From Methanobrevibacter sp. (GTDB lineage: Archaea > Methanobacteriota > Methanobacteria > Methanobacteriales > Methanobacteriaceae), in NCBI RefSeq assembly GCF_017410345.1, contig NZ_JAFQQZ010000021.1, forward strand, positions 1 to 64,000: a stretch of 64,000 bases of DNA, read 5' to 3'. This document shows positions 46,857 through 57,196 of the stretch, piece after piece; position 1 is the stretch's first letter; every line of letters begins with the position of its first letter. A program made the position numbers and the translations under genes. A model generated the notes under the pieces. It was given only the letters and a program-made list of their open reading frames with translations. It was not told the origin of the DNA and searched no databases.

Positions 46857-47810
46857 TATATCACCTAATCAAATTTTTCATAATATTATGAAATTTAGTT
46901 CAATTTTAAAAAGTTTTGTTATACTTATGTTTACTTATATGACAATATATGTTTCATAATATATAACATTTCATTATTTTTTTGTAAGTGTCAACTTATA
47001 TGATTTTTTAATTATGAGTATTTGAACATGTCTATCGATAATTTCTAACATCATAGTTAAATAATTTCAAAAATCATTTCTAGTGGTTGTTCTTGAAAAA
47101 TTAACAAACTTGTTTCTTAGAATTTTTACAATGCCGTCAATTTTAGAATTTCATAATTTTTACCTTTCGATTTTTTTCACGTTTTTTCATGTTAATCTGT
47201 AGTTCATATTGAATTTTCTTGCAGGTGTGGATTTATGGAAGATTTTCTATTTTTTCTAATTTTCAGGGTGATTTGGAGTTTAATTTAATTATTTTTTTTT
47301 GAATATTTTCGTATAATTTTGACTGTTGGATCGATAATCATTTTTGGTAGGTATTTTTTTAGTTTTTAATTTATTCCATTGTTTTTAATTCCTTTTATTA
47401 ATTCTAGTTTTTTAATTATTTTATTCAATCTAATTTAATAATTTTTAATTAATTTTTAAATTAACTCTTAATTTTATTTAAAAATATTTAATTTGTTAAC
47501 CTAGAACTATTTTATTTTTTTAAATTTTTTTAATTTCAATTAGTTTTTATATGCTCTCTTAATATTTTTAAATATGATAAAATACATAGTAATATTAGAG
47601 AAAAATAATACATTAGGAATATATTAGACATTAATATTATTTTTTTACGAATTATATGGACTCTGGAATAATTATTTTGAATGAATGAGAAGTGAAACTC
47701 TAAATTAATAAAGATATTAAGTATATCAGCCTATGTAAGATTTATAATGTTCTTAAAACTGATATAGTGAAATTGTCGAATATATCCCACTAATGATAAG
47801 GAGGAAGACA
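46857..47810. other. About 950-base non-coding spacer left of the restriction-modification island
   Basis: No ORF with a ribosome binding site or family similarity is visible. The plus strand is strongly rich in T over A between about 46910 and 47560, unlike most spacers here. It contains near repeats such as TTATATGA (46935 and 46991) and TCGATAATC/TCGATAATT. It could be a decayed element, a non-coding RNA or only an expanded flank. The last 50 bases hold the promoter of the first methyltransferase. Confidence 0.55.
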
Positions 47811-48704
47811 ATGAATAAAAAACCAGAGACAAGTGAACCAGTTGTTATACCATTTGATTATATTTCAAACAATGATTGCATAGAAGGGATGAAGGATCTT
47901 CCTGATAATTGTGTGGACTTGATTATTGCGGACCCCCCTTATAACCTTTCAAAAAGTGGAGATTGGAAATGGGATAATAGTGTTTCTTTAGCTGGAATGG
48001 GTGGAAACTGGAATATTACGAATGAAAACTGGGACAATATGTCCCTTAATGATTATTTGAGCTTTTCTATAGCTTGGCTTTCTGAGGCCAAGAGAATACT
48101 AAAACCCACAGGGTCAATGTGGATTTTTGGAACGTATCATAACATAGGAATCATTAATATTGTATGCCAAATGCTAAATATTGAGATTATAAATGAGGTT
48201 ATCTGGTACAAGAAGAATGCATTTCCAAATCTTTCTGGTAGACGCATGACAGCAAGTCATGAGACTATACTCTGGGTTCATTCCGGAAACAAAAAAAGGG
48301 AATATTACTTTGACTATGAATATTCAAAAAATGGAGAATTTCCTGGTGATGAGCTAAAATCACCTGGCAAGCAGATGAGAACTGTATGGGATCTCTCTAA
48401 TAATAAGAAACGAGAAGAACTTAAATATGGAAAACATCCTACTCAGAAACCTATTAAAGTATTAACAAGAATGATTAAGCTGTCTTCTAAACCTGGGGAT
48501 ATTATGCTGACTCCATTCGCAGGTGCAGGAAGCGAATGTGTTGCAGCAAAGATGACAGGACGTCATTATATAGGTTTTGAAGTTGAAAAAGAGTATTGCG
48601 ATATTTCAGAGGAAAGACTATCACATACAGAAAAGGAAAGTGAGCAAATGACTTTATTCCAAGTATTGAAAGGAGAAAAAGAAAATGATAAAACCAGTGA
48701 TTAA
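47811..48704 (+). CDS. DNA adenine/cytosine-N4 methyltransferase, beta class
   Basis: The start is the ATG at 47811, after AAGGAGGAAGACA; the ATG 18 bases earlier overlaps this site. The 297-residue protein has the catalytic DPPYNLS block near residue 42 in the N-terminal half and the SAM-binding FAGAGSECVAAKMTGR near residue 233 in the C-terminal half. This motif order is that of beta-class amino-methyltransferases. The MTASHETILWVHSGNKK segment is like that of type II modification enzymes. It should methylate one strand or one half of the site read by the nuclease. It overlaps the next gene by 20 bases. Confidence 0.88.
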   Translation: MNKKPETSEPVVIPFDYISNNDCIEGMKDLPDNCVDLIIADPPYNLSKSGDWKWDNSVSLAGMGGNWNITNENWDNMSLNDYLSFSIAWLSEAKRILKPTGSMWIFGTYHNIGIINIVCQMLNIEIINEVIWYKKNAFPNLSGRRMTASHETILWVHSGNKKREYYFDYEYSKNGEFPGDELKSPGKQMRTVWDLSNNKKREELKYGKHPTQKPIKVLTRMIKLSSKPGDIMLTPFAGAGSECVAAKMTGRHYIGFEVEKEYCDISEERLSHTEKESEQMTLFQVLKGEKENDKTSD

Positions 48705-49488
48705 GTGGAGTGGAAGTAAACGCTCTCAGTCTGAAAAGATTAAATCTTTTCTTCCAAAAACTTATAATACATATTATGAACCATTTATTGGTGGTGGATC
48801 AATGCTATATGCAATTAGTCCTGAAAAGAGCGTATGTGGGGATATTTGTGAACCTCTGATTGATTTGTGGAAAGAGATACGTGATAATCCCCAGAAGCTT
48901 TCAGAAGAATACCGTGATAGATGGACAAGACTTCAGGAGGAAGGATATACTGCTTACTATGAGATTCGTGATGATTTCAATCGCGATAAGTCCCCTTATG
49001 ATTTAATGTTCCTATCTAGAACATGTGTAAATGGCCTTATTAGATTTAATAACAAAGGAGAATTTAACAACTCTCTGCATTATTCTCGTAAGGGTATAAA
49101 TCCCAATACATTAGACAAGATAATTATGGATTGGTCTCAGCATATACAAAATACAGAATTTTATGCGGAAGATTATAATATAACAACAGCAACAGCAAAG
49201 GCCGGTGATATTGTTTATTTGGATCCACCATATTTTCACACTAAAGGCAGATATTTTGGAACTATCGATTTTGATAGGTTCGTGGAATACTTAGAAGATC
49301 TCAATCAAAGGGGGATAAAGTGGATTTTATCATTTGATGGAAAAAGGGGAAAAGAAGATTACACAGTTGATATTCCAAGAGAATTGTACAAGAGACACGA
49401 GTTTATTACTTCAGGAAATTCAACTTTTAAGAAAGTAATAGATAAAGAGACCGAGAAGGTCCTCGAGTCTCTTTACCTAAACTATTAA
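48685..49488 (+). CDS. Dam-like DNA adenine-N6 methyltransferase, alpha class
   Basis: The 267-residue protein has the alpha-class order of motifs: the SAM-binding IKWSGSKRSQSEKI and YYEPFIGGGSMLYAI at the N-terminus, then the target-recognition region, and the catalytic LDPPYFHTKGRYF near residue 180. The RFNNKGEFNNSLH block is typical of Dam and DpnM relatives. The start ATG lies within the end of the upstream gene and follows GGAG, so translation is coupled. Two amino-methyltransferases in a row are the sign of a type II system with an asymmetric site, or of a DpnII-like system. Confidence 0.88.
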   Translation: MIKPVIKWSGSKRSQSEKIKSFLPKTYNTYYEPFIGGGSMLYAISPEKSVCGDICEPLIDLWKEIRDNPQKLSEEYRDRWTRLQEEGYTAYYEIRDDFNRDKSPYDLMFLSRTCVNGLIRFNNKGEFNNSLHYSRKGINPNTLDKIIMDWSQHIQNTEFYAEDYNITTATAKAGDIVYLDPPYFHTKGRYFGTIDFDRFVEYLEDLNQRGIKWILSFDGKRGKEDYTVDIPRELYKRHEFITSGNSTFKKVIDKETEKVLESLYLNY

Positions 49489-51546
49489 TTAATGAATAAA
49501 AAACTGATCATCACCAGAAGCGTTATATTTATCAATGATGAATTGTTTGACTATTGAAGCGCGATCTGTGGATGGGATAATTTCAATCGTCCACCCAATT
49601 TTTTTATCCGGCATAATAGGATCCATAACAAATAGAATTTCACAATTCTTTTTAAATACTTCATCAGATGGCTCTGCATAATCTTTTAAGTAAGCTGCAG
49701 CAGATATTGTCTCAAAATTGTTGAAATTAATTTGTTCATCCCCCCATGACCATTCACCAATTGAAGGTTTAACATGTCTTTTAGCACTTGGAACAAAATC
49801 CATTAATTTTTTGATGTATGTGACTAGTTTTGTTCCCACATCCTCCTCTAGGCCAATAGATCGTTCCTTTGACTCAATCGATAAAAGTAAAGGTTTATCA
49901 AATACACCAAATAGCTCAAGAATATGATCAGGGCGTTTACCCTTAATATCATCACTTACACGCGGTAAAGATAGCCAGCGATTTTCCATGGTGCCATCAA
50001 GAACAGAAAAACCACTCCAATCACCGCCAGGAGGATTACACAATCCTTCAAAACAATATTTACCTAGAATGTGTCCAAATAAGTAATGGATTGCAGTATC
50101 GACATCGTCTTCACCAAAGGTCATAGGAATACTTGAGAAAACAGGCTTATTCTTTAACTGTTGCTCTGTTCCACGAGCAGTATAAAAATCCTTTATTTTT
50201 GATGTATCATAAACTCGTTCGGCATCGTATTTTTTTGTTGCACGAACAGGTACATCAAGGATGAGGTAATTACTCAGGGCTAGGATAGAGCGCCATAAAC
50301 CGTTCTTATCTGCAAGTTTAATAGGGTCTGAGTCAAGAAGATTTAGATTTGCTTCTATCAGAGGACCATAAAGATAAGTTAGCACATCTACATCTGTAGA
50401 GGATAACATAATAACAAGAGGGAGAAGTCCTCTATCTGGCCGGTTGTCATCACCACGGGGTTTGAAGCCTTTGAATATAGCTACAATCAGATGTTTATCA
50501 TTGCAAGCAAGATTATTGATAATATCCTCGTTTGCCATAGGATACAATTGGGATAATCGATTAGCAAATTCTTCCCTTTTATCAGCTGAAATAATTCCAA
50601 AAGGCAGATTTCGGGATGCAAGACCGATACTAAGTTCATCAACGAGTTTTATTACATCCGCAGATACTCCATGATGGCTTTTGGCTGAAATGGTTTTGTG
50701 GAAATTGAAACGATTTTTCTTTACTGCATAGTCGACAATATCATCATGCTTTAAAGAGTATATGTCCTCCCATTCATCTGGAGTAAAATTGATGTTGCTA
50801 TCTAAGTGTGCTGCAAGAAATTGAACAACATTCATATTCTTTTTTAAGATGGTTTCTTTTTCTTGAGAGATATCCATTCCAAGCATCAATTTTACTATAT
50901 AGATTCCAAGAATGTCATCCCCGAAATCAGATTCATCGAAGTCTGCGATATGATCATCACGTGTTTTATCAAATTCTTCAGATTTCATATATAACTGAGC
51001 AACAAAATTTCCGGTTGTCTTAGAATAATTAACATAACTATAAGGAACAGCTGCGTTTGGAAAACGAAGGCTCTTTCGCTGCCGAGTTGTGTTATCCAGC
51101 TCATATTTGACAAAATCAACTATATATAAATAAGGACACCCGGTACGGCCTGTTGAGAAAGCTCTAGCACTTCTTTGCCAAGCTTGATTTCCTGCTTGTA
51201 AAGCTGAGCAAAATTCTATTCCAACAATGATTTGTTCTTCTCCATCTCTTATGTGTGAGATTATGGCATCAGGAGTTTCATCAAAGAAACTTCCCGCTTC
51301 TTTAAGAGCATCAAAAATATTCTCTTCCCATCTTTTTTTGGTGTTCTTATTGAAACCTGGAAGAAGTTCTAATCTCCAGTGAATAGGATTACCTGAAAAT
51401 GTGCATTTCATTTCAATAGTTAATGTCGATGGGGAGATGAGAAAGGTACGTATATTATCATCATCTGGATTTAATGTTGATACAATTATATCTGCTATAC
51501 GTTCACATTCAACAATATTATCTCCATGTATCCTAAATGTGTTCAT
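49489..51546 (-). CDS. Probable restriction endonuclease of the island
   Basis: The ATG at 51546 follows GGAGGATTACTA, giving 685 residues. It is convergent with the methyltransferase genes, and the two stop codons abut. Residues about 85-150 look like a nuclease core: PDAIISHI, then IIVGIEFCSALQAGNQAWQR and CPYLYIVDFV. The pattern of PD and a later acidic residue fits a degenerate PD-(D/E)XK site, but the usual Lys is not visible. The assignment as a nuclease rests mainly on its position next to two methyltransferases. I do not know a characterised relative. Confidence 0.6.
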   Translation of the reverse strand: MNTFRIHGDNIVECERIADIIVSTLNPDDDNIRTFLISPSTLTIEMKCTFSGNPIHWRLELLPGFNKNTKKRWEENIFDALKEAGSFFDETPDAIISHIRDGEEQIIVGIEFCSALQAGNQAWQRSARAFSTGRTGCPYLYIVDFVKYELDNTTRQRKSLRFPNAAVPYSYVNYSKTTGNFVAQLYMKSEEFDKTRDDHIADFDESDFGDDILGIYIVKLMLGMDISQEKETILKKNMNVVQFLAAHLDSNINFTPDEWEDIYSLKHDDIVDYAVKKNRFNFHKTISAKSHHGVSADVIKLVDELSIGLASRNLPFGIISADKREEFANRLSQLYPMANEDIINNLACNDKHLIVAIFKGFKPRGDDNRPDRGLLPLVIMLSSTDVDVLTYLYGPLIEANLNLLDSDPIKLADKNGLWRSILALSNYLILDVPVRATKKYDAERVYDTSKIKDFYTARGTEQQLKNKPVFSSIPMTFGEDDVDTAIHYLFGHILGKYCFEGLCNPPGGDWSGFSVLDGTMENRWLSLPRVSDDIKGKRPDHILELFGVFDKPLLLSIESKERSIGLEEDVGTKLVTYIKKLMDFVPSAKRHVKPSIGEWSWGDEQINFNNFETISAAAYLKDYAEPSDEVFKKNCEILFVMDPIMPDKKIGWTIEIIPSTDRASIVKQFIIDKYNASGDDQFFIH

Positions 51547-51752
51547 TAGTAATCCTCCGTAGATTCCATTTATATCGCATTCATCAATATTTACCACGAT
51601 TTAATTGTATCTTCATTTACCAATATGCGACTAATCCCTTTCTTGTTTAATTTCTTCCATATAACAGTTTTAGGAAACTAAGAAAAAAGAATAATAATTT
51701 TAAAAAAATGAAAATTAAAAAAATAAAAAAAGAAAAGAAAAAATTAATAAAA

Positions 51753-52802
51753 TTATAAAATTTGTTTATTAATCAATTCAGCATTCAATATAGAAGCACC
51801 AGCAGCACCTCTAATAGTATTATGCCCTACAAGAACATATTTGAAACTGTTATCAAATGCTTGATCTTTTCTGACTCTGCCTACTGTAGCAGCCATACCG
51901 CCATATGCCATTCTGTCCATTCTTGGTTGAGGTCTGTCATCTTCCTCTTTGACTATGACAGGTTGTTTTGGAGCAGAATGAAGATCTAATTCTTGTGGAA
52001 GACCTCTGAAGTCAGCCATTGTCTTTTTAATCTTGTCAATGTCTGCCTCTTCATCCAACTCTACGAATACCGCTTCAGTGTGACCGTCAATGACAGGCAC
52101 TCTGTGACAGGAAGCGCTTAATGAAAAGTTTGCAGGAACAACTTCATCCCCGTCAAGGGAACCTAATAAGTGCAATGTTTCACTTTCCATCTTCTCTTCT
52201 TCTCCACCGATGTATGGAACCAAGTTGTCCAAGATAGCCATTGAAGGAACACCGTTGTAACCTGCTCCTGAAACGGCTTGCATGGTTGAAACATAAATTC
52301 TGTTTATGTTGAAATTGTCATAAATCGGTTTTAAAGTTAAAGTCAATGCAATTGTGGAACAGTTAGGGTTTGTTACAATGAATCCGTCCCAGTTGTTGTT
52401 TTTCTGTTGTGCTTCAATCATATCCAGGAATTGTGGGTTTACCTCTGGAATTACTAAAGGAATGTCCTTTTTCATACGCATAGCACTTGCATTTGAAGCC
52501 ACTACAAAATCCTTTGCATATTCCGGTTCGACTTTAGCTGCAAAATCAGCAGGAAGTGAGGAGAATACGATTTCAACATCCTTGTCCATTTGTGCAGGAT
52601 CGGTTTCAATTACAGTAATGTCCCTTACGGATTCAGGCATTTCACTATTCATATACCAAGTGGTAGCGTCTTCATACTTTTTGCCTGCGGATCTTCCTGA
52701 TGCTGCAAGTGCAGCGATTTCAAAATCAGGGTGATCTGCCAACAGTTGGATGAATCTTTGACCTACCATTCCAGTTGCACCAAGTACACCTACTTTTACC
52801 AT
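51753..52802 (-). CDS. asd: Aspartate-semialdehyde dehydrogenase
   Basis: The 349-residue enzyme reduces aspartyl phosphate to aspartate semialdehyde, the branch point to lysine, threonine and methionine. The N-terminal NADP-binding loop is [13 protein letters not shown]. The catalytic Cys lies in [12 protein letters not shown] near residue 149, and the catalytic His region [11 protein letters not shown] near residue 238. It is the last gene of a dapA-dapB-asd set on the minus strand. Confidence 0.95.
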   Translation of the reverse strand: MVKVGVLGATGMVGQRFIQLLADHPDFEIAALAASGRSAGKKYEDATTWYMNSEMPESVRDITVIETDPAQMDKDVEIVFSSLPADFAAKVEPEYAKDFVVASNASAMRMKKDIPLVIPEVNPQFLDMIEAQQKNNNWDGFIVTNPNCSTIALTLTLKPIYDNFNINRIYVSTMQAVSGAGYNGVPSMAILDNLVPYIGGEEEKMESETLHLLGSLDGDEVVPANFSLSASCHRVPVIDGHTEAVFVELDEEADIDKIKKTMADFRGLPQELDLHSAPKQPVIVKEEDDRPQPRMDRMAYGGMAATVGRVRKDQAFDNSFKYVLVGHNTIRGAAGASILNAELINKQIL

Positions 52803-52873
52803 TTAAATCATCTCAATAATTATCATATATTAGTTATTAAAAGAATTAAAGGAATGAAATTAATTTAAATTAA

Positions 52874-53692
52874 TTAGATTCCTAAAACATCAGCCATATC
52901 ATTTACTTTTCCAGGCTCTGCTGAACCTACGAATCTTAAGGCTCTGATAACACCGGCAATGAATACCTCTCTGGTATGTGCCATGTGTTTCACTTCAAGT
53001 CTTTCACCATCTCCAACATACAATACTGTGTGGTCACCTACAATGTCTCCACCACGTACTGCATGCATACCGATTTCCTCTTTGGTTCTTTTGCCCACTT
53101 GACCTTGTCTGCCATAGATTCCCACTTCTTCCGGATTTCTTCCTAAAGCACCTGCAACTACTTCAAATGCAGTCATTGCAGTTCCGGAAGGAGCATCTGC
53201 CTTTTGATTGTGGTGAGCTTCAATGATTTCAATGTCAAAATCATTCAATATTGGAGTCAAGTCTTTCAATACCTTAAAGAACACATTTACTCCAATGGAG
53301 AAGTTGGAGGAAATTACAGCCTTGATGTTATTTTCCTTGATTACATCTGCATTTCCTTGAGCCATTTCTTCGGTAAATCCTGTGGTTCCTACAACAAGGT
53401 TCACTCCACAAGCAGCAGCTCTTTTAATAGTTTCAACAGCAGCAGGAGCAATGGTGAAATCAACCAAAACTTCAGCTCCAGATTCTTTCAATGCCTTTTC
53501 CAAGTCTTCTGAACCGACAATAGGAACTCCAATATTACCGATTCCAGCTTTTTCACCAGCATCTACGCCAGCTAAAGGAGTGTTTGGCATTTCAATAGCT
53601 GCCACTACTTCCATATCATCCTGTTCAGAGATTTTTCTTATAATACCGGAGCCCATTCTTCCAGCAGCTCCAGTTACAGCAACTTTTATCAT
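52874..53692 (-). CDS. dapB: 4-hydroxy-tetrahydrodipicolinate reductase
   Basis: The 272-residue enzyme carries out the second dap-specific step to diaminopimelate and lysine. The nucleotide-binding loop is VTGAAGRMGSGI near residue 5, and the catalytic EAHHNQKADAPSGTA block is near residue 159. It lies about 70 bases upstream of asd and 105 bases downstream of dapA. Confidence 0.96.
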   Translation of the reverse strand: MIKVAVTGAAGRMGSGIIRKISEQDDMEVVAAIEMPNTPLAGVDAGEKAGIGNIGVPIVGSEDLEKALKESGAEVLVDFTIAPAAVETIKRAAACGVNLVVGTTGFTEEMAQGNADVIKENNIKAVISSNFSIGVNVFFKVLKDLTPILNDFDIEIIEAHHNQKADAPSGTAMTAFEVVAGALGRNPEEVGIYGRQGQVGKRTKEEIGMHAVRGGDIVGDHTVLYVGDGERLEVKHMAHTREVFIAGVIRALRFVGSAEPGKVNDMADVLGI

Positions 53693-53797
53693 AATATCAT
53701 CTAATAATTAATTCGGTTAATAATAAAATTTTTCAAAAAATAATAATTAGAAAAATGAGATAAAATCCCAATTATCTAATAATCAAATACTCTTATT

Positions 53798-54691
53798 TTA
53801 TAAGATTCCAGCATCTTCCAATGCTTTTCTTAAGATTGCTCTGTTTTCTTCCAACATAGGAACTAAAGGTAATCTTAATGGTCCTGCAGGCATTCCCATC
53901 ATAGCCAATGCCTCTTTTGCAGGTGCTGGGCTGGTTTCAATGAACAATGCTTTGATCAAGTCATATTGTTTGTAATGGTATTCCAATGCTTTGTCATAGT
54001 CACCATCCAAAAGGCAGTTTACCATTTGAACCATGGTCCTTGGATCGATGTTTGCGGATGCGCTCACTACCCCTCTTGCACCAACGGACATTAAAGGAAG
54101 GGTCAATTCATCACTACCGGACAATATGACGATGTCATCTTCCAATCCTGCATCCCTTAAGAGTTTCATGGTTTTGGACACTTTGTCCACATTGGAGGAA
54201 GCCTCTTTCAAAGCGGTAATGTTGTCCACTTTTGCAAGCTCCACAATGGTTTCAGGAGCCATATCCAAACTGGTACGGGATGGAACATTGTAAGTGATCA
54301 AGTCAATGTCAACTGCATTTGCAATTTGAGTATAATGTTCAATTACACCATGTTGTTGCGGTTTGTTGTAATATGGAGTGATTAAAAGAGCCATGTCAGC
54401 TCCTGCATCATCTGCATATTTGGTCAAGTCCAATGCTTCGGTAGTTGCATTACTTCCGGTTCCAGCAATGGTGGTAACCCTGCCGTCAACCTCATCAATC
54501 ATGATGTCAAGAACCCTTCTGTGTTCTTCATGGGTCAATGTAGCGGATTCACCAGTGGTGCCTACAGCAACCAAACCATCTACATCTTGGTCAATCAACC
54601 AGTTAATATTTTGTCTGTATCCTTCTTCGTCTATGGTTCCATCTTCGTGGAATGGAGTGACCATAGCAACAGCAGTTCCTTCAAAACGCAT
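53798..54691 (-). CDS. dapA: 4-hydroxy-tetrahydrodipicolinate synthase
   Basis: The 297-residue enzyme condenses pyruvate with aspartate semialdehyde. The Schiff-base Lys lies in [11 protein letters not shown] near residue 161, and the catalytic Tyr region in [11 protein letters not shown] near residue 107. The GTTGESATL block near residue 45 binds pyruvate. It is separated from lysC by a 295-base spacer with a strong palindrome, so it probably has its own promoter. Confidence 0.96.
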   Translation of the reverse strand: MRFEGTAVAMVTPFHEDGTIDEEGYRQNINWLIDQDVDGLVAVGTTGESATLTHEEHRRVLDIMIDEVDGRVTTIAGTGSNATTEALDLTKYADDAGADMALLITPYYNKPQQHGVIEHYTQIANAVDIDLITYNVPSRTSLDMAPETIVELAKVDNITALKEASSNVDKVSKTMKLLRDAGLEDDIVILSGSDELTLPLMSVGARGVVSASANIDPRTMVQMVNCLLDGDYDKALEYHYKQYDLIKALFIETSPAPAKEALAMMGMPAGPLRLPLVPMLEENRAILRKALEDAGIL

Positions 54692-54986
54692 AATAACACC
54701 TTTTTACTATATAATTATTTATTTTTTAATATTTGTTAATATAATGAATTTAATTCATTTAATGAATTTTAAACATTTATTTGAATTTTTAATTTTTAGA
54801 AAATCAAAATATTAATTTCAAATACTTAACATGTTAAAGTTCGTATCAATAAAAACCAAATATTTTTACGAGACTTTACGAGTATATTAAAATTAATATA
54901 CAAAAAACGAACAGAAGCTTTTACTTCGCTTTAATGAAAATAAAAGTAATCACTTCTTTATTGGGTTAAAAAGATAAAAGCGGAAG
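54692..54986. promoter_or_regulatory. Spacer between lysC and dapA with palindrome and direct repeat
   Basis: A perfect palindrome GTATATTAA-AA-TTAATATAC lies at 54882-54901. It is preceded by two direct copies of TTTACGAG at 54865-54872 and 54875-54882, 10 bases apart. The end of lysC is followed by an imperfect hairpin near 54915-54960. The set lies 170-210 bases upstream of dapA and could be an operator of the lysine branch. No gene is visible. Confidence 0.45.
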
Positions 54987-56204
54987 TTATAAAACTTCCT
55001 TTATTAAGTCGTATGCTACCTTACCATCTTCCCAGTTGATGAATAAGACGATAGCAGTTTGAGAAGATGAGATTTCGACAATGTTTATGTGGTTTTCCTT
55101 AAGCGGATTGGTGATTTCAGTGATTACACCTGGAGTTTCAATGAAGTCCGGATTGACCATGGTCAACATTGCAATGTCCCTTCCTAAGGAAATTGAGCTT
55201 AAACTGTCTTCAGCAATGACTAGATTGTGCAATAAATGGTATGCATCATCTGCATCGCATTTGTCCAAGAATAAAGTGATTGAATTCTGACCTGCGGAAA
55301 TACCATAAATGTTGATGTTTGCATCCGCTAAAGTAGTGGTCATTTTTGCAAGAAGTCCTATTTGGTTAAGCAAATCCTCTCCAACAAGAGCCACCACTGA
55401 AATAGGTTCGTGGTGCAAGGTCACTGATTTGCTCATTGAATCCTCAAAAGGACCTACAATTTCAGTTCCAGGGTCGGATAAGTCCCCTTTTTCAAAACTG
55501 ATAATTTTTGCATTTATTTCTGGGTCTTTGAATCTTAAGGCATGAGGGTGCAAGACTTGAGCTCCATGTGTAGCGAGATCCCTCATCTCTTCAACTGAAA
55601 TGTAATCCAATTTTTTTGCTTCAGTGATTTTTCTTGGGTCTGTGGACATGACTCCATCCACATCAGTTACAATGATCACGTCATCTGCATCCAGGCAATG
55701 ACCTAATAGGAATGCAGTTACATCACTGCCTCCTCTGCCTAGAGTGGTCACTTCCCCATCTTCAGTTCTTCCAAGGAAGCCACAGATGACCGGAATGATA
55801 CCTTCATCCAAAAGACTTAACAAGCCTTGAGATTGCTCTTCGGTTCTTTCAAAGTCTATTTTGGCTTTTCCGTAGTTGTTGTCAGTAATGACAGGCCATA
55901 GTTCATGGCCAGGATCGATGTATTCTGATTTTACACCCAATGATTCCAAGACTGATGAAAATACTCTGATGCTGGTTCTCTCACCCATGGATAAAATTTC
56001 CGCCAATTGCTTCTCGGTTACTTCTTTTCCAATGGATTCATCAGCAATGGCTACTAAGTCATCAGTAGTCTTATTGATAGCTGATACAACGACCACAACC
56101 TTCTTTCCGCTCATGTACTCATTAACGACAGATTGTGCAGCTTTCCTAATTCTTTGTCCATTTCCTATCGAAGTACCGCCAAATTTGGCTACAATTAATT
56201 CCAT
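54987..56204 (-). CDS. lysC: Aspartate kinase with two ACT domains
   Basis: The ATG at 56204 follows GGTGTGTAAACAA. The 405-residue enzyme phosphorylates aspartate at the head of the pathway. It starts [15 protein letters not shown], the family signature, and has the catalytic domain to about residue 265, including [13 protein letters not shown]. Two ACT domains follow (about 270-340 and 345-405), which usually bind lysine or threonine for feedback control. Confidence 0.95.
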   Translation of the reverse strand: MELIVAKFGGTSIGNGQRIRKAAQSVVNEYMSGKKVVVVVSAINKTTDDLVAIADESIGKEVTEKQLAEILSMGERTSIRVFSSVLESLGVKSEYIDPGHELWPVITDNNYGKAKIDFERTEEQSQGLLSLLDEGIIPVICGFLGRTEDGEVTTLGRGGSDVTAFLLGHCLDADDVIIVTDVDGVMSTDPRKITEAKKLDYISVEEMRDLATHGAQVLHPHALRFKDPEINAKIISFEKGDLSDPGTEIVGPFEDSMSKSVTLHHEPISVVALVGEDLLNQIGLLAKMTTTLADANINIYGISAGQNSITLFLDKCDADDAYHLLHNLVIAEDSLSSISLGRDIAMLTMVNPDFIETPGVITEITNPLKENHINIVEISSSQTAIVLFINWEDGKVAYDLIKEVL

Positions 56205-56584
56205 TTGTTTACACACCTTTTTCTTTAAATTAAAAATTAAAATAATAAATTTTTGATAAAATTATATTTTATAGACTATTATCCATTTATTAATTTTATA
56301 AAAGGGTATTAATATATTTATTTATTAATTTTACAATTTTTTAATGAAAATTGGTGATCTGTTAATAAGAAATACTGAATAGTTAATAAGATTTTAGATA
56401 AAAAGTATTCCTTTTAAAATAAAATTGTATAAAAAATAGTTAAATATATTAAAAAAAGTGGTAGATTAAAATAAATTAATCTCAAAATTAGTTAAAAATA
56501 TTAAAAAAAGTGGTAGATTAAAATTATTTAATCTCAAAGTTGAGATCAAAATTAATTAATCATAAAAAAAGCAAAAAAATAAAA
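56205..56584. other. Spacer between S17e and lysC with hairpin-bearing direct repeats
   Basis: About 380 bases without a gene. It contains the lysC promoter at its left and, at 56449-56537, two direct repeats at a 52-base period that start TTAAAAAAAGTGGTAGATTA. Each has an inverted repeat; the second is perfect (AGATTAAA-N4-TTTAATCT). They lie just past the S17e stop and may end its transcript. A further perfect small stem, ATCTCA-N4-TGAGAT, follows. Confidence 0.6.
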
Positions 56585-56782
56585 TTATGCTTGGTTAGCT
56601 TGTTGTCTTACCAATCTGGTAATGTAACCTGCAATCTTATTTCTTAAGTGTTTAGTGCTTACAGTAGAGTACTCAGACACTAATTTTTTGTTTTCTTCAA
56701 AATCAGTTGTAAATTTACCAGGGTGAGTTTCAATTAATTCTTTTGATATACGTTTTACGAATGAAGTTCTAATATTTCCCAT
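56585..56782 (-). CDS. Ribosomal protein S17e
   Basis: The 65-residue protein is archaeal/eukaryotic S17e of the small subunit. It reads [18 protein letters not shown] and then [18 protein letters not shown]. The ATG at 56782 follows GGAGGAATGATT. It begins three bases after the chorismate mutase stop, so the two are co-transcribed, as is common in methanogens. Confidence 0.96.
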   Translation of the reverse strand: MGNIRTSFVKRISKELIETHPGKFTTDFEENKKLVSEYSTVSTKHLRNKIAGYITRLVRQQANQA

Positions 56783-56784
56783 AA

Positions 56785-57108
56785 TCATTCCTCCAATAAT
56801 TCTCTCTGTTTATTTTTACTTAAAATTGTTAGCATGTTCATAATATCGCTAAGAATATCATCATCAATGTTTTTTTCTTGAGCCAATTTGCTTGCTTTGG
56901 CATGGACAGCATCTTCTCTTGACTTGTCATAAATCTCCATGCCTAAAAACACTTTAGCTGAGACTATATCCTTAGCAAGTGAAGTTCTTTCACTTATTAA
57001 GTTAACTAAATCATTATCAATTTCATCGATTCTTTTTCTAGACTCTTTAAGAACATTCTGAGCCTCTTCCTCATTTTCATACAAGCTCATTATCTCTTTC
57101 AGATCCAC
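56785..57108 (-). CDS. Chorismate mutase, archaeal AroQ type
   Basis: The 107-residue protein converts chorismate to prephenate for Phe and Tyr synthesis. It has the AroQ helical pattern: [19 protein letters not shown] at the N-terminus with the active-site Arg, then [13 protein letters not shown] with Lys, and [13 protein letters not shown] at 57108 after GGAGTTATTTTT is the likely start. A shikimate kinase gene lies a few kilobases away on the same strand, so the aromatic pathway is represented twice here. Confidence 0.85.
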   Translation of the reverse strand: MDLKEIMSLYENEEEAQNVLKESRKRIDEIDNDLVNLISERTSLAKDIVSAKVFLGMEIYDKSREDAVHAKASKLAQEKNIDDDILSDIMNMLTILSKNKQRELLEE

Positions 57109-57196
57109 AAAAATAACTCCATAGTTTTGATAATAAATATACTTTATATCTCATACTATTTAAATATAGTTACTGAAATTAAGATTTGAAAATAAG

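Noticed and set aside
46857-47810. A hidden gene in the long spacer
   Set aside because: All six frames are broken by frequent stops, and no stretch has a ribosome binding site followed by a coding-like peptide.
48685-51546. GATC avoidance as proof of a DpnII-like specificity
   Set aside because: GATC is present at many positions in this window, so avoidance is not seen and the site cannot be inferred this way.
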